IMG/VR virus record: IMGVR_UViG_3300017951_000179
Coordinates: 1 to 20,284 of that record
Source of the DNA: a virus
Length of the DNA: 20,284 bases
Direction: 5' to 3' (one strand)
Part shown: in pieces, positions 5,170 to 12,408 of the stretch
Numbering within the stretch: position 1 is the stretch's first letter
Layout: each line of letters starts with the position of its first letter
Position numbers and translations under genes: made by a program
The notes under the pieces: model-generated
Seen by the model: the letters and a program-made list of their open reading frames with translations, nothing else
What the model was told of the DNA's origin: nothing
Database searches by the model: none

Positions 5170-5525
5170 TGGCACTTGCAGACAAGATCGCTAAAGCTGT
5201 AGGCAAGCCCTTCCCCAAGATTGGCGGTGATGTCACCTTTCGCGTGATCTCGACCGGGGCCTACAACACCACCACCGGCGCAGTCACTGAAACCGCTAGC
5301 GACACCACGATCAAGGGCGCTCTCGATTCTGTCAGCGAGCAAGAGGTCAACGAGTTGGTGCAGGCCAGCGACAAGAAGCTAACGGTTCCGGCTAGCAGCT
5401 TCAGCTCTCGCCCATCCACCGCCGATAAAGTGGTGATCAGCAGCGTTGTCCATCAAATCATTGCGGTCAATGTGACCGAAATGCAGAACGTGGACATCGC
5501 CTACGACCTGATCTTGAGGGCGTAA
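5169..5525 (+). CDS. Head-closure (stopper-like) protein
   Basis: The ATG at 5169 overlaps the previous TGA by one base and is preferred over an in-frame GTG at 5148 inside the upstream gene. The 118-residue product starts with a short helix (MALADKIAKAVGKPFPKIGG) followed by beta strands (VTFRVISTGAYNTTTGAV, TTIKGALDSVSE, KLTVPASSF, DKVVISSVVHQIIAVN). This order, a short helix, a small beta-barrel with TIKG and a closing KVVI-x-x-x-x-x-x-I strand, is typical of phage stopper/head-closure proteins between adaptor and neck genes. The call rests on pattern and position. No single invariant motif proves it. Confidence 0.62.
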   Translation: MALADKIAKAVGKPFPKIGGDVTFRVISTGAYNTTTGAVTETASDTTIKGALDSVSEQEVNELVQASDKKLTVPASSFSSRPSTADKVVISSVVHQIIAVNVTEMQNVDIAYDLILRA

Positions 5526-5527
5526 CT

Positions 5528-5977
5528 ATGGGCAAGAAGCTCAATAGCCTTGGGGAGATTGGGCCTCTGCTCGAAGAGTTCGCCAACGATCTTTTGCGGG
5601 CCTCAATTCTTGAGACCGATGCCCGCGTGAAAGAGGCCAGCCCTGTCCTGTCTGGCCGTCTGCGCAATAGCTGGATGATCGGCGAAAACAGCGAAGCTGG
5701 CCAGCCAGCAGAGCGGAAAGAATACGGCGAGAACATCCCGCCCGCAGTAGCGATCAATTACACCCAAGGCCAAGAGAGGATCGGCAACACTTACAGCATC
5801 CACAACAATCTGGAATATGCGGAGGCGGCCTGCTTCGGCACTAACCTCCCGCCGTCTTGGCAGGGCGATTTCAAGCCAGCCAAGAAAGGCGTGGTCCCTG
5901 GTTTCCCTGATCTAATCGCTAAAGAGATGCAAGCCTTTGTCGATCAGAAGGCTCGCGAGTTCCGCAGGAAATTCTGA
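5528..5977 (+). CDS. Neck / tail-completion protein (HK97 gp10-like)
   Basis: This 149-residue protein has the features of the HK97 gp10-like family. These are a long N-terminal helix, then the motif ASPVLSGRLRNSWMIG (P-x-x-[ST]-G-x-L-R-x-S-W), the beta stretch NNLEYAEAACFGTNLPPSW (the usual x-x-YA-x-x-x-E/C-x-G), and a C-terminal amphipathic helix rich in Lys/Arg. The family completes the neck or tail end during joining. A GAGGG purine run at 5516-5520 lies before the start. The stop overlaps the next start (TGATG at 5975-5979). Confidence 0.75.
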   Translation: MGKKLNSLGEIGPLLEEFANDLLRASILETDARVKEASPVLSGRLRNSWMIGENSEAGQPAERKEYGENIPPAVAINYTQGQERIGNTYSIHNNLEYAEAACFGTNLPPSWQGDFKPAKKGVVPGFPDLIAKEMQAFVDQKAREFRRKF

Positions 5978-6402
5978 TGCCAGCCGCAAACCTCAACACG
6001 ATCAGGGCCACCATCGAAGCCCGCCTGGCCACTGAACTGGCAGAGGATCCGGCTATCCCGGTGGTGTTTCACAACGTCCCCTTTGAGCCGACGCCAAACT
6101 CATCGTGGGTTCAGTGCTTGACCACCTTCGGCCGGAATCAGTACCTGAGCCAAGGCAGCACGACAAACTCGCAAAACAGGATTTTCGGCCTCGTCACGAT
6201 CAACATTTTTTCGGCCGCAGGTGTAGGTCCTGGCGCCAACTACACGATCGGGAAAAGAATCCGCGATCTTTACAATAGGGTGAACGTGTCGGGGGTTTTC
6301 TTCGACGCTCCAATAGGTCCAGAGGCTCTGGCTTCACCAGCTCCCGAGGGCTATTTCCAAACTCAGGTCCGTGTGACCTTTGAATCCATCGAGGAACTCT
6401 GA
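5977..6402 (+). CDS. Tail terminator protein (DUF4128 / gpU-like)
   Basis: This 141-residue protein starts with a helix (LNTIRATIEARLATELAE), then VVFHNVPFEP, SSWVQCLTTFG, FGLVTINIFS and GANYTIGKRIRDLYN, and ends in a strand (YFQTQVRVTFESIEEL). This helix-strand order with N-x-P-F-x-P and W-V-x-x-x-x-x-x-G matches the DUF4128/gpU-like tail terminators that cap the tube and bind the head. Its place directly before the tail tube gene agrees. The start overlaps the previous stop by one base. Confidence 0.72.
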   Translation: MPAANLNTIRATIEARLATELAEDPAIPVVFHNVPFEPTPNSSWVQCLTTFGRNQYLSQGSTTNSQNRIFGLVTINIFSAAGVGPGANYTIGKRIRDLYNRVNVSGVFFDAPIGPEALASPAPEGYFQTQVRVTFESIEEL

Positions 6403-6405
6403 CCC

Positions 6406-6828
6406 ATGGCCATTCTCCGAGGAGAGCAAGGCGCTGTTCAATTCGACGCCGCCGGCTCTGCAAACGCCACCATTGTTGGCACCCGCAGCTGGACTCTTTC
6501 CACCACGAAGGAAACTCTGGACGTTACCGATCACGGTGACACCTTCCGTTCCTTTGTTGGCAGCCTGATCTCCGGTTCCGGCACCGTGGAACTCGTCTAC
6601 GACCCCGACGCAACTGGCCAGGCTGGCTTCTTGGAAGACGTTCTGACCACTGCTGATGCTGCAGACGCAACCTTCGAGCTGTTCACTACCGGCACCACCT
6701 CCGGCTCTGATTCAATCAGCTTCGCTGGAATTATCACTGACATGGAGATTTCTTCTACTGTTGGTGAACTTGTTGTCGTTAGCTGCAACTTTGTGACCAG
6801 CGGTGCCATCACCGGCAACCTGGAATAA
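6406..6828 (+). CDS. Major tail tube protein
   Basis: This 140-residue, beta-rich protein with low Lys/Arg starts with MAILRGEQGAVQFDA and has the pattern TRSWTLSTTKETLDVTDHGDTFRSFVGSLISGSGTVELVY, typical of siphovirus tail tube subunits (a W-x-L strand, then D-V-T-x-x-G-D, and G-S-G-T-x-x). Later strands include ISFAGIITDMEISSTVGELVVVSCNF. It lies between the terminator and the chaperone/tape-measure pair, as expected. Codon use resembles the capsid gene, in keeping with a high copy number. A G/C-rich hairpin follows at once and may limit expression of the next gene. Confidence 0.82.
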   Translation: MAILRGEQGAVQFDAAGSANATIVGTRSWTLSTTKETLDVTDHGDTFRSFVGSLISGSGTVELVYDPDATGQAGFLEDVLTTADAADATFELFTTGTTSGSDSISFAGIITDMEISSTVGELVVVSCNFVTSGAITGNLE

Positions 6829-6842
6829 TCAGGTGTATAGTC

Positions 6843-6861
6843 GGGGCGATTTATTCGCCCC
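6843..6861 (+). promoter_or_regulatory. Perfect 7-bp hairpin between tube and chaperone genes
   Basis: GGGGCGA (6843-6849) pairs with TCGCCCC (6855-6861) around a TTTAT loop. No T-run follows, so it is not a standard intrinsic terminator. It stands 4 nt before the chaperone ATG (6866), in the ribosome-binding position. It could lower translation of the chaperone relative to the abundant tube protein, or protect the 3' end of an upstream transcript. Both are inferences. It is the most stable of the start-site hairpins by G/C content. Confidence 0.6.
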
Positions 6862-6865
6862 CTAG

Positions 6866-7222
6866 ATGGCAGCCCAAAAGCGAACTGTCGATTTGCTGGT
6901 TGAGGCATTTGACCTCAGCCAGCGTCGCAAATTTGTTCTTAAGAATGCAGACGGCAAGCCTGTCGTCGATTTGTATTTCAAGCCGATCACCCGCGCTGAT
7001 CGCAAGAAGGCCCAGGCCCTTGCTGGCAGTGAAGAAGCGCTAGAGATCAGCACCCAGATGCTGTGCCAGATGGCAGAGCTTGAGGATGGGACTAAGGCCT
7101 TTGCCGCGGCCGATGCACCAAAACTTCAGCGCCAACTGCCTGAGTCTGTGCTCAACGAACTGGAACTGTTCCTCTTCGGTCTTGGCGAAGACACCAGCAT
7201 GGAAGAAGCAAAAAACGACTAA
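6866..7222 (+). CDS. Tail assembly chaperone, short (G-like) form
   Basis: This 118-residue product of the normal frame is helical. It contains the strand pair FDLSQRRKFVLKNADGKPVVDLYFKPITRADRKKA (a phage analogue of lambda gpG) and an acidic C-terminus ending TSMEEAKND. The position between tube and tape-measure genes is diagnostic. It should coat the tape measure protein during tail assembly and is usually absent from the virion. The stop TAA follows one codon after a slippery A AAA AAC, so part of translation should continue as the long form. The start lies directly behind a stable hairpin and lacks a Shine-Dalgarno sequence. Confidence 0.82.
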   Translation: MAAQKRTVDLLVEAFDLSQRRKFVLKNADGKPVVDLYFKPITRADRKKAQALAGSEEALEISTQMLCQMAELEDGTKAFAAADAPKLQRQLPESVLNELELFLFGLGEDTSMEEAKND

Positions 7223-7395
7223 AGCAGGACAACTGGCTCAACTTTGAGTTTTTCTTGGCCTGCGAATTAGGCATGACAGTGAGCAAGCTCCGCACGGAAT
7301 TAACCGACGCGGAGTTCGTTCATTTTGCGGCGTACTATGAGCTGAAAGGCGAGCGGGAAGAACAGGCAATGAATAGGGCTAAGCGCCGCCGATAG
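6866..7395 (+). CDS. Tail assembly chaperone, -1 frameshift (G-T-like) long form
   Basis: After a -1 slip on the heptamer at 7210-7216 (codons 6866-7216, then reading resumes at 7216), the frame stays open for 59 more residues to TAG 7393-7395 and gives about 176 residues in total. The added domain, NWLNFEFFLACELGMTVSKL ... EFVHFAAYYELKGEREEQ ... NRAKRRR, has the typical T-domain pattern of lambda-like chaperones, which recruits tube subunits to the tape-measure complex. It has no good start codon of its own, so the frameshift is the only clear way to express it. Confidence 0.85.
7210..7216 (+). other. Programmed -1 frameshift slippery site A AAA AAC
   Basis: The zero-frame codons are gcA AAA AAC gac taa, so the X XXY YYZ heptamer is in the right phase. 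The normal stop (7220-7222) follows one codon later. Downstream, CTCA-ACTT-TGAG can form only a weak stem, so no clear stimulatory structure was identified. Confidence 0.85.
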
Positions 7396-7409
7396 ACTGC
7401 ATTCAGTCT
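7394..7409 (+). promoter_or_regulatory. Hairpin before the tape-measure start
   Basis: AGACTG (7394-7399) pairs perfectly with CAGTCT (7404-7409) around a CATT loop. It begins inside the stop codon of the frameshifted chaperone and ends 10 nt before the GTG start of the tape measure gene. The 24-nt gap holds little else. Confidence 0.5.
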
Positions 7410-7419
7410 TGGGCGTGCT

Positions 7420-9963
7420 GTGGCAGACGTTGCCATTAGGTTTGAAACGTCGCAGGCCAAGCGTGCGACAAAGGATCTAACTAGCGATACAAAGAAACTT
7501 CAGGAGGCTGTACGCGGTAGCCAATCAGCCCTTGAGAAGCAGGGCCGGGCTGCAGGTGCAGCAGCTGCTGGAACGACGAAGTTTGGGGCCTCGGCCAAGC
7601 TGGCGGCCCCTGGTGTCCGTGCGCTTGGTGCTGCAGTCAAAGCAGCGTTAGGCCCTGTTGGCCTGCTGCTGTCGGCTGCGGGTGCAATGACCCAGGCCTT
7701 TAGTATTCTTGCAAAGCAGGACTTTGCAGAGGCAAAGGTTCGCACTCTTGGGGTCAACAGCGAAGAACTGACCGCACGCTTGAAAGGCGTTAGCCGCGAG
7801 CTGAACGGTCAAGCCAGCGTCGTCGAGCTGACTGCTGCGGCCTATGACGTGGCCTCCGCTGGTTTTGCTAATGCAGCCGATAACGCCAAGATTTTGCAGG
7901 CGGCCAGCCAAGGCGCTACCGGTGGATTCTCTGACATCAACACCGTGGCCGATGCGGCCACCTCTGTTCTGAACGCCTACGGCAAAACGGCGGACGAAGT
8001 CGGCGCCATTGTCGATGGCTTTATTCAGACCCAGAACGACGGCAAGATCATCATTGGCCAGTACGCGGCCAACATCGCGAAGGTGTCGCCAGTTGCGGCC
8101 GCTTTGGGTATTGAGCTGGCTGAGGTGAACGCGGCTGTCGCTCAGATCACCGCAGGTGGCACCAACGCCGAGATGACCTTCACAGGTCTGAAGACGGCAT
8201 TCGCTCAGATTGCTTCTGGCAACGTCGGGAAAGAGTTCAAAAAATACGGCGTCGAGATTAACGCGGCGACGATCAAGAGTGACGGCCTGGCCGGCACTTT
8301 GGAGAAGATCAAAAAAACAGGTGCAGACGCTGGCACCGTAATCAAGGCCTTTGGCACCGAAGCCGGCCCTGCAGTTTTGGCCCTGCTGGAAAATACCGAC
8401 AAATACAACAGGCTTTTAGAGAATCAGAAGAAGGCTCAAGGGGCTGCGGCCAAGGCTGCATTCGAAGCCAGTGACACAATCAACGGATCGTTGAACAGGC
8501 TGCGCGTTGCGTTTGAAAACCTGTTTGCAGATGGCGGAGAGCTGGGCGATCTGCTCAAGCTGATTTTCAAAGGCGCGGCCGTCACTGTTGAGGTGCTCGG
8601 GGTCACCATCAACAACCTGCTTGCCCCGTTTAGAGCTGTTGGCGCAGCCGTTAGCGAGATTGGCAAGGCCATTGGCCAAGCCTTGGGCATTGAGGGTGTG
8701 AACGTCGCCTTCGAGATGCAAGAGGCCTACAAGGGCGTCTTGGGTGTTTTTACGCAGGTCAGCGATTTCATCGTCGGCCTTGGCGTGAGGTTCGGCAAAT
8801 TCTTTGGCGAAATTATTACTGGCACGAATCAGGTCAAAACTTTTGTCAAGCAAAACCTGATCGGCGGTTTTGCGGATGCCTTTAATGGCATCAAGACCGC
8901 GATGCAGAATTTCTACAACGGTCTGCCTGGGTGGGCCAAGTTCCTGATCCAAGGTGCAGCCAAGGCGGCCAACATCGCCGGAAACATGATTTCCGGAGTG
9001 ATGGGCCAGGTTCAACAGCAGGTTTCAAAAACCATTGCAGCGGGCCAAGGTTTCAAGGCAGAAGAGCAGAGCAGGCGCACCAGCGCGCAACAGCAGGCCG
9101 CGGCCAATGGCATTTCGCCGACTGGCGGAGTCCTAGGGAAGGGGAAACTAACTGACGCGCAGAAGGAAGAAGAGCGCCGGCGTAAGGAGGCCTTGAAGCT
9201 TGAAGAGGCTGCAGTTAAAGCGCAAGAGCGCAAGCAGCTTGCCTTTGAGAATCAAGTCAACAAGCTGCACGAACAGCAGGCCATGCAGCAGGCCATGCTC
9301 GACGGCAACGAACGAGAGGTCGCTAACGCCTTCTTGCTGTCAAAACTGATCAAGGAACACGGAGAAGAGAAGGGCCAGGTTCTTTACCAAAACAACCTGA
9401 ACCTTCAGTCCCTTGAGGATCAAGTCAAAGAATCCAAGAAACTTGAGGACCAGCAGAAGAAGGCTGCCGAAAGGATGAAGGCCCTCTATGAAGACATCGG
9501 CATGACGATCAAAGACGGTGTCGTCAGCGCAATCAAGGGCGCGATTGACGGAACCAAGAGCCTCCGTGAGGTTGCCGTCAACCTGCTGAACAACATCGCC
9601 AACAAGCTCCTAGACGTGGCCGTGAACATGGCGCTGTTCGGCGTCAGCTCTGGCACGGGCAGTGGCGGCGGGCTGCTAGGTGGCCTGTTCGGTGGTGGCA
9701 AAGCCAAAGGTGGCCCGGTCTCTGCCGGCACGTCCTACCTCGTGGGCGAGAAAGGCCCCGAACTCTTCACCCCCAGCCGCAGCGGTGCCATCGTCCCCAA
9801 TAATGCAATGGGCGGCGTTGGGAACATCACCGTGAACGTGGATGCAACCGGCTCTAATGTTCAAGGAGACACTACAGAGCAGAAGCGACTCGGCGAAGCC
9901 ATTGGCGTCGCGATTCGCCAAGAGCTAATCAAGCAGAAGCGTCCTGGAGGCTTGCTCGCCTAA
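7420..9963 (+). CDS. Tail tape measure protein
   Basis: This 847-residue protein sets tail length and is threaded through the tube. An N-terminal helical part contains a hydrophobic Ala/Gly/Leu segment (residues ~54-90). Residues ~100-430 match the TP901-type tape-measure core (AAAYDVASAGFANAADNAKI, AATSVLNAYGKTADEVGAIV, GTNAEMTFTGLKTAFAQIAS). A second hydrophobic/helical part follows. A Glu/Lys/Gln-rich coiled coil spans ~573-690. The C-terminus has KGGPV-x-x-GTSYLVGEKGPELFTP, common in lambda H-like proteins, and LGEAIGVAIRQELIKQKRPG. The start is a GTG 24 nt after the chaperone stop. Length predicts a tail of very roughly 125 nm at about 0.15 nm per residue (rule of thumb). No lytic-enzyme domain was seen. 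Confidence 0.9.
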   Translation: MADVAIRFETSQAKRATKDLTSDTKKLQEAVRGSQSALEKQGRAAGAAAAGTTKFGASAKLAAPGVRALGAAVKAALGPVGLLLSAAGAMTQAFSILAKQDFAEAKVRTLGVNSEELTARLKGVSRELNGQASVVELTAAAYDVASAGFANAADNAKILQAASQGATGGFSDINTVADAATSVLNAYGKTADEVGAIVDGFIQTQNDGKIIIGQYAANIAKVSPVAAALGIELAEVNAAVAQITAGGTNAEMTFTGLKTAFAQIASGNVGKEFKKYGVEINAATIKSDGLAGTLEKIKKTGADAGTVIKAFGTEAGPAVLALLENTDKYNRLLENQKKAQGAAAKAAFEASDTINGSLNRLRVAFENLFADGGELGDLLKLIFKGAAVTVEVLGVTINNLLAPFRAVGAAVSEIGKAIGQALGIEGVNVAFEMQEAYKGVLGVFTQVSDFIVGLGVRFGKFFGEIITGTNQVKTFVKQNLIGGFADAFNGIKTAMQNFYNGLPGWAKFLIQGAAKAANIAGNMISGVMGQVQQQVSKTIAAGQGFKAEEQSRRTSAQQQAAANGISPTGGVLGKGKLTDAQKEEERRRKEALKLEEAAVKAQERKQLAFENQVNKLHEQQAMQQAMLDGNEREVANAFLLSKLIKEHGEEKGQVLYQNNLNLQSLEDQVKESKKLEDQQKKAAERMKALYEDIGMTIKDGVVSAIKGAIDGTKSLREVAVNLLNNIANKLLDVAVNMALFGVSSGTGSGGGLLGGLFGGGKAKGGPVSAGTSYLVGEKGPELFTPSRSGAIVPNNAMGGVGNITVNVDATGSNVQGDTTEQKRLGEAIGVAIRQELIKQKRPGGLLA

Positions 9964-10310
9964 TGGCTACCTTTCCCTCGATCACGCCAACCTACGGCGC
10001 ACAGAAGACAAGCAGGCCGCGCACTCGAACGGTCCAATTCGGTGACGGTTACCAGCAACGCCTGCTCTACGGGATACCGGAGCACATGAACCCGAAAGAA
10101 TGGTCGCTGACTTGGAACGTTTCAGAGACTGACGCCGACACGATCGAGACATTTTTGGATGCGAGGGCTGAAGACTCTGCGAGTTTTGATTGGAGCCCCC
10201 TAGACGAAACTGACACCTACAAGTGGATTTGTCCCGAGTGGACCAAGTCAATCCCGTACAACAACCGGGCAACGATTAGCGCTCGCTTTGTTCAAGTTTT
10301 TGAGCCCTAA
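9963..10310 (+). CDS. Minor tail protein M-like
   Basis: This 115-residue protein begins PSITPTYGAQKTSRPRTRTVQFGDGYQQR and has W-S-L-T-W-N-V, then FLDARAEDSASFDWSPL and a final strand ISARFVQVFEP. This is the lambda gpM family pattern (P-x-x-x-G-x-x-x-x-x-x-x-R-x-x-F-G-D-G-Y and F-x-W-x-P). It belongs to the tail-tip complex and acts before tail polymerisation. It overlaps the tape-measure stop by one base (TAATG) and overlaps the next start by one base. Confidence 0.82.
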   Translation: MATFPSITPTYGAQKTSRPRTRTVQFGDGYQQRLLYGIPEHMNPKEWSLTWNVSETDADTIETFLDARAEDSASFDWSPLDETDTYKWICPEWTKSIPYNNRATISARFVQVFEP

Positions 10311-11050
10311 TGGCGATCCCTGTTTCTGAGCTTCAGAAGATCAACCCGAGCAGCATCATCGAGCTGTTTGAGCTTGAGCTGGATTCCACGCTCCATGGGA
10401 CTTCAACTACCTACAGATTTCATGCGGGCATCAATGCCGTAGGCTCTGGCGTTCAAGACATTATTTGGGACGGCAATACCTACATAAAGCTCCCTATTCA
10501 AGTTGAGGGGTTCGAGTACAACGCAGAAAGCGGTCAGCTTCCGCGGCCCACCATCACGGTGGCCAACTTGCTTGGCAGCATTACCGCGATCCTCCTCAAT
10601 GTGAACGAAACCACCCCCGGCAATGATTTGACTGGGGCTAAATTCACGCGGATTCGGACCTTGGTCCGCTACATCGACAACGCGAATTTTGACGGCGACA
10701 ATCCTTTTGGCACGCCGGACAATACGGCGACCATGCCCGCGGAAGTTTTCTATATCGCAAGAAAGGTCAGCGAAAACCGTGATGCTGTCGTCTGGGAGGC
10801 TGCGGCCAGTTTTGATCTTGCTGGTGTTCGTGCCCCAAAACGTCATTGCAGCCAGAACCTTTGCCCGTGGATCTATAAGGGTTCAGAGTGTGGCTATAGC
10901 GGGACCGATTATTTCGACGAAAACGACAACTCGGTTGACAATGTGGCAGACGATGTCTGCGGCAAAAAGCTGAGCAGCTGCGAGGCCAGATTCGGTGATG
11001 ATCCTTTACCGTTTGGAGCATTCCCAGGCATCGGCGCATTTAACGGATGA
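10310..11050 (+). CDS. Minor tail protein L-like, predicted Fe-S cluster binding
   Basis: This 246-residue protein has an N-terminal ring-forming domain ([19 protein letters not shown], then [20 protein letters not shown]) followed by a Cys-rich C-terminal region with Cys at 180, 185, 194, 217 and 224. The spacing [14 protein letters not shown] ... [20 protein letters not shown] is the lambda gpL pattern, for which a [4Fe-4S] cluster has been reported. C185, C194, C217 and C224 are the best candidate ligands, with C180 extra. It forms the ring between tube and hub at the tail tip. Reading overlaps the previous gene by one base and the next gene by four (ATGA). Confidence 0.85.
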   Translation: MAIPVSELQKINPSSIIELFELELDSTLHGTSTTYRFHAGINAVGSGVQDIIWDGNTYIKLPIQVEGFEYNAESGQLPRPTITVANLLGSITAILLNVNETTPGNDLTGAKFTRIRTLVRYIDNANFDGDNPFGTPDNTATMPAEVFYIARKVSENRDAVVWEAAASFDLAGVRAPKRHCSQNLCPWIYKGSECGYSGTDYFDENDNSVDNVADDVCGKKLSSCEARFGDDPLPFGAFPGIGAFNG

Positions 11051-11754
11051 AGGCGACCGCTAAAGCCAAAGCGCTTGAACATGCCAAGCAGGAAGACCCG
11101 CGGGAATCATGTGGGCTTCTTGTCATCGTCAAGGGCCGCGAGCGGTATTGGCCATGTAAAAACTTGGCTGAGACGACGGATTTTTTTATCCTTGACCCAG
11201 TCGATTACGCCGCCGCGGAAGACCACGGTGAAGTGGTAGCGGTCATTCATAGTCATCCGGTAACGCCCCCAGTCCCTAGCGAGGCTGATCGTGTGGCCTG
11301 CGAAAAGTCTGGGCTTCCTTGGTACATCGTCAACCCAAAGCTTGGCACTTGGGGTCAGTGTGAGCCTGAAGGGTACAAAGCCCCCTTAATTGGTCGGAAA
11401 TGGGTCTGGGGCGTTGCCGATTGTTGGACCTTGGTTCGCGATTGGTACGCAGAAGAAGGCCTAGTGCTTCCTGATTGGGATCGGCCCACAACGCCCGATG
11501 AGTTCAACCAAAACCCAATGTTTGACGACTGCTGGGAGCAGGCTGGGTTTCATGAAGTGAAAATCGAAGACATGCAGCGAGGCGACGCCATGCTGATGGC
11601 GATTGATTCAAGCAAGCTCAATCATGTTGGCGTCTACATTGGCGACCAGATGGTGCTGCACCATTTGCGTGGACGCTTGAGTTCCCGAGATATCGTGGGG
11701 GAGTGGATCCTTAACGTCACGGGCAGGGTGCTACGCCATGAATCGAGAGGTTAA
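11047..11754 (+). CDS. Tail tip assembly protein K-like: JAB metallopeptidase plus NlpC/P60
   Basis: This 235-residue protein has two domains. Residues ~10-110 are a JAB/MPN domain with the complete zinc-peptidase signature HxHx(7)SxxD (H68, H70, S78, D81) and an upstream Glu in PRESCGLL (E20). Residues ~118-235 are an NlpC/P60-like Cys peptidase domain: [13 protein letters not shown] (Cys126), then [10 protein letters not shown] (His193). This is the lambda gpK arrangement, required for tail-tip assembly. The NlpC part may also cut cell-wall peptides. It overlaps both neighbours (4 nt and 17 nt) and is paired with the I-like gene, whose Ubl-GG segment is a proposed JAB target in related phages. 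Confidence 0.87.
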   Translation: MKATAKAKALEHAKQEDPRESCGLLVIVKGRERYWPCKNLAETTDFFILDPVDYAAAEDHGEVVAVIHSHPVTPPVPSEADRVACEKSGLPWYIVNPKLGTWGQCEPEGYKAPLIGRKWVWGVADCWTLVRDWYAEEGLVLPDWDRPTTPDEFNQNPMFDDCWEQAGFHEVKIEDMQRGDAMLMAIDSSKLNHVGVYIGDQMVLHHLRGRLSSRDIVGEWILNVTGRVLRHESRG

Positions 11755-12406
11755 GGTCTACGGTCCTCTCGCCAAGTTTGTTGGACAGCGCAGGTTTTTA
11801 GCTGAGATCAACAGCGCCGGGGAAGCCGTGCGGATGTTGCTTACTAATTTCCCAGGCCTGGAGCGGCACATGGCCGACCAGCACTACAAGGTGATCGTTG
11901 ATAACTACGAAAGCGATTTAGACGAGTTACATCATCCGGCTAGTCAGACGATCAAAATCGTGCCCGTCCTGGGTGGTGCAGGCGGTGGTACAGGCAAGAT
12001 CTTGGCTGGGATTGCCTTGGTCGCCGTCGCGATTGCGGCCCCAGGTGTAGGCCTATTCGCTGGCGGCTCGCTTGGCTTTGGTGTCGTTGCCGGTGCCACT
12101 GGTTTCGCTGCTGCTGCTGCAGCTGTCGGCGGCACGATTGGCCTGGCTTTGATTGCTGGCGGTGTTGCTCAGTTGCTCTCGCCTACGCCGCAGCTTGCGC
12201 AGATTGGCCCCGCTTCTACAACGCTAGGCGGTGGCGCTGGCCGTAGCACTTCAACAGAAGGGACAGAGCTAGACCCTCAAGAGTCCTACAGCTTTAGCGG
12301 CATTCAAAACACGAGCAGGCAGGGACTTCCAACGCCTCTGATTTTTGGTGAGACCATAGTGGGCTCTGTCGTCATTTCTGCTGGCATTGACGTAGATACG
12401 ATCTAG
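11738..12406 (+). CDS. Tail assembly protein I-like: ubiquitin-like domain with Gly-Gly and membrane-type segment
   Basis: This 222-residue protein has an N-terminal ubiquitin-like (beta-grasp) domain (residues 1-77: [42 protein letters not shown]) ending in GGAGGG (79-84). Next comes a long Ala/Gly/Val hydrophobic region (~87-147) resembling two or three transmembrane or fusion-type helices, then a C-terminal domain with [31 protein letters not shown]. This is the architecture of lambda gpI-type proteins, needed for tail-tip assembly. The start lies in the end of the K-like gene. It is followed 2 nt later by the J-like gene. Confidence 0.82.
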   Translation: MNREVKVYGPLAKFVGQRRFLAEINSAGEAVRMLLTNFPGLERHMADQHYKVIVDNYESDLDELHHPASQTIKIVPVLGGAGGGTGKILAGIALVAVAIAAPGVGLFAGGSLGFGVVAGATGFAAAAAAVGGTIGLALIAGGVAQLLSPTPQLAQIGPASTTLGGGAGRSTSTEGTELDPQESYSFSGIQNTSRQGLPTPLIFGETIVGSVVISAGIDVDTI

Positions 12407-12408
12407 AC

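Noticed and set aside
8416-9015. 199-aa ORF on the minus strand inside the tape measure gene
   Set aside because: It lies fully within a well-supported gene with recognised domains, has no context of its own, and reflects the same codon bias.
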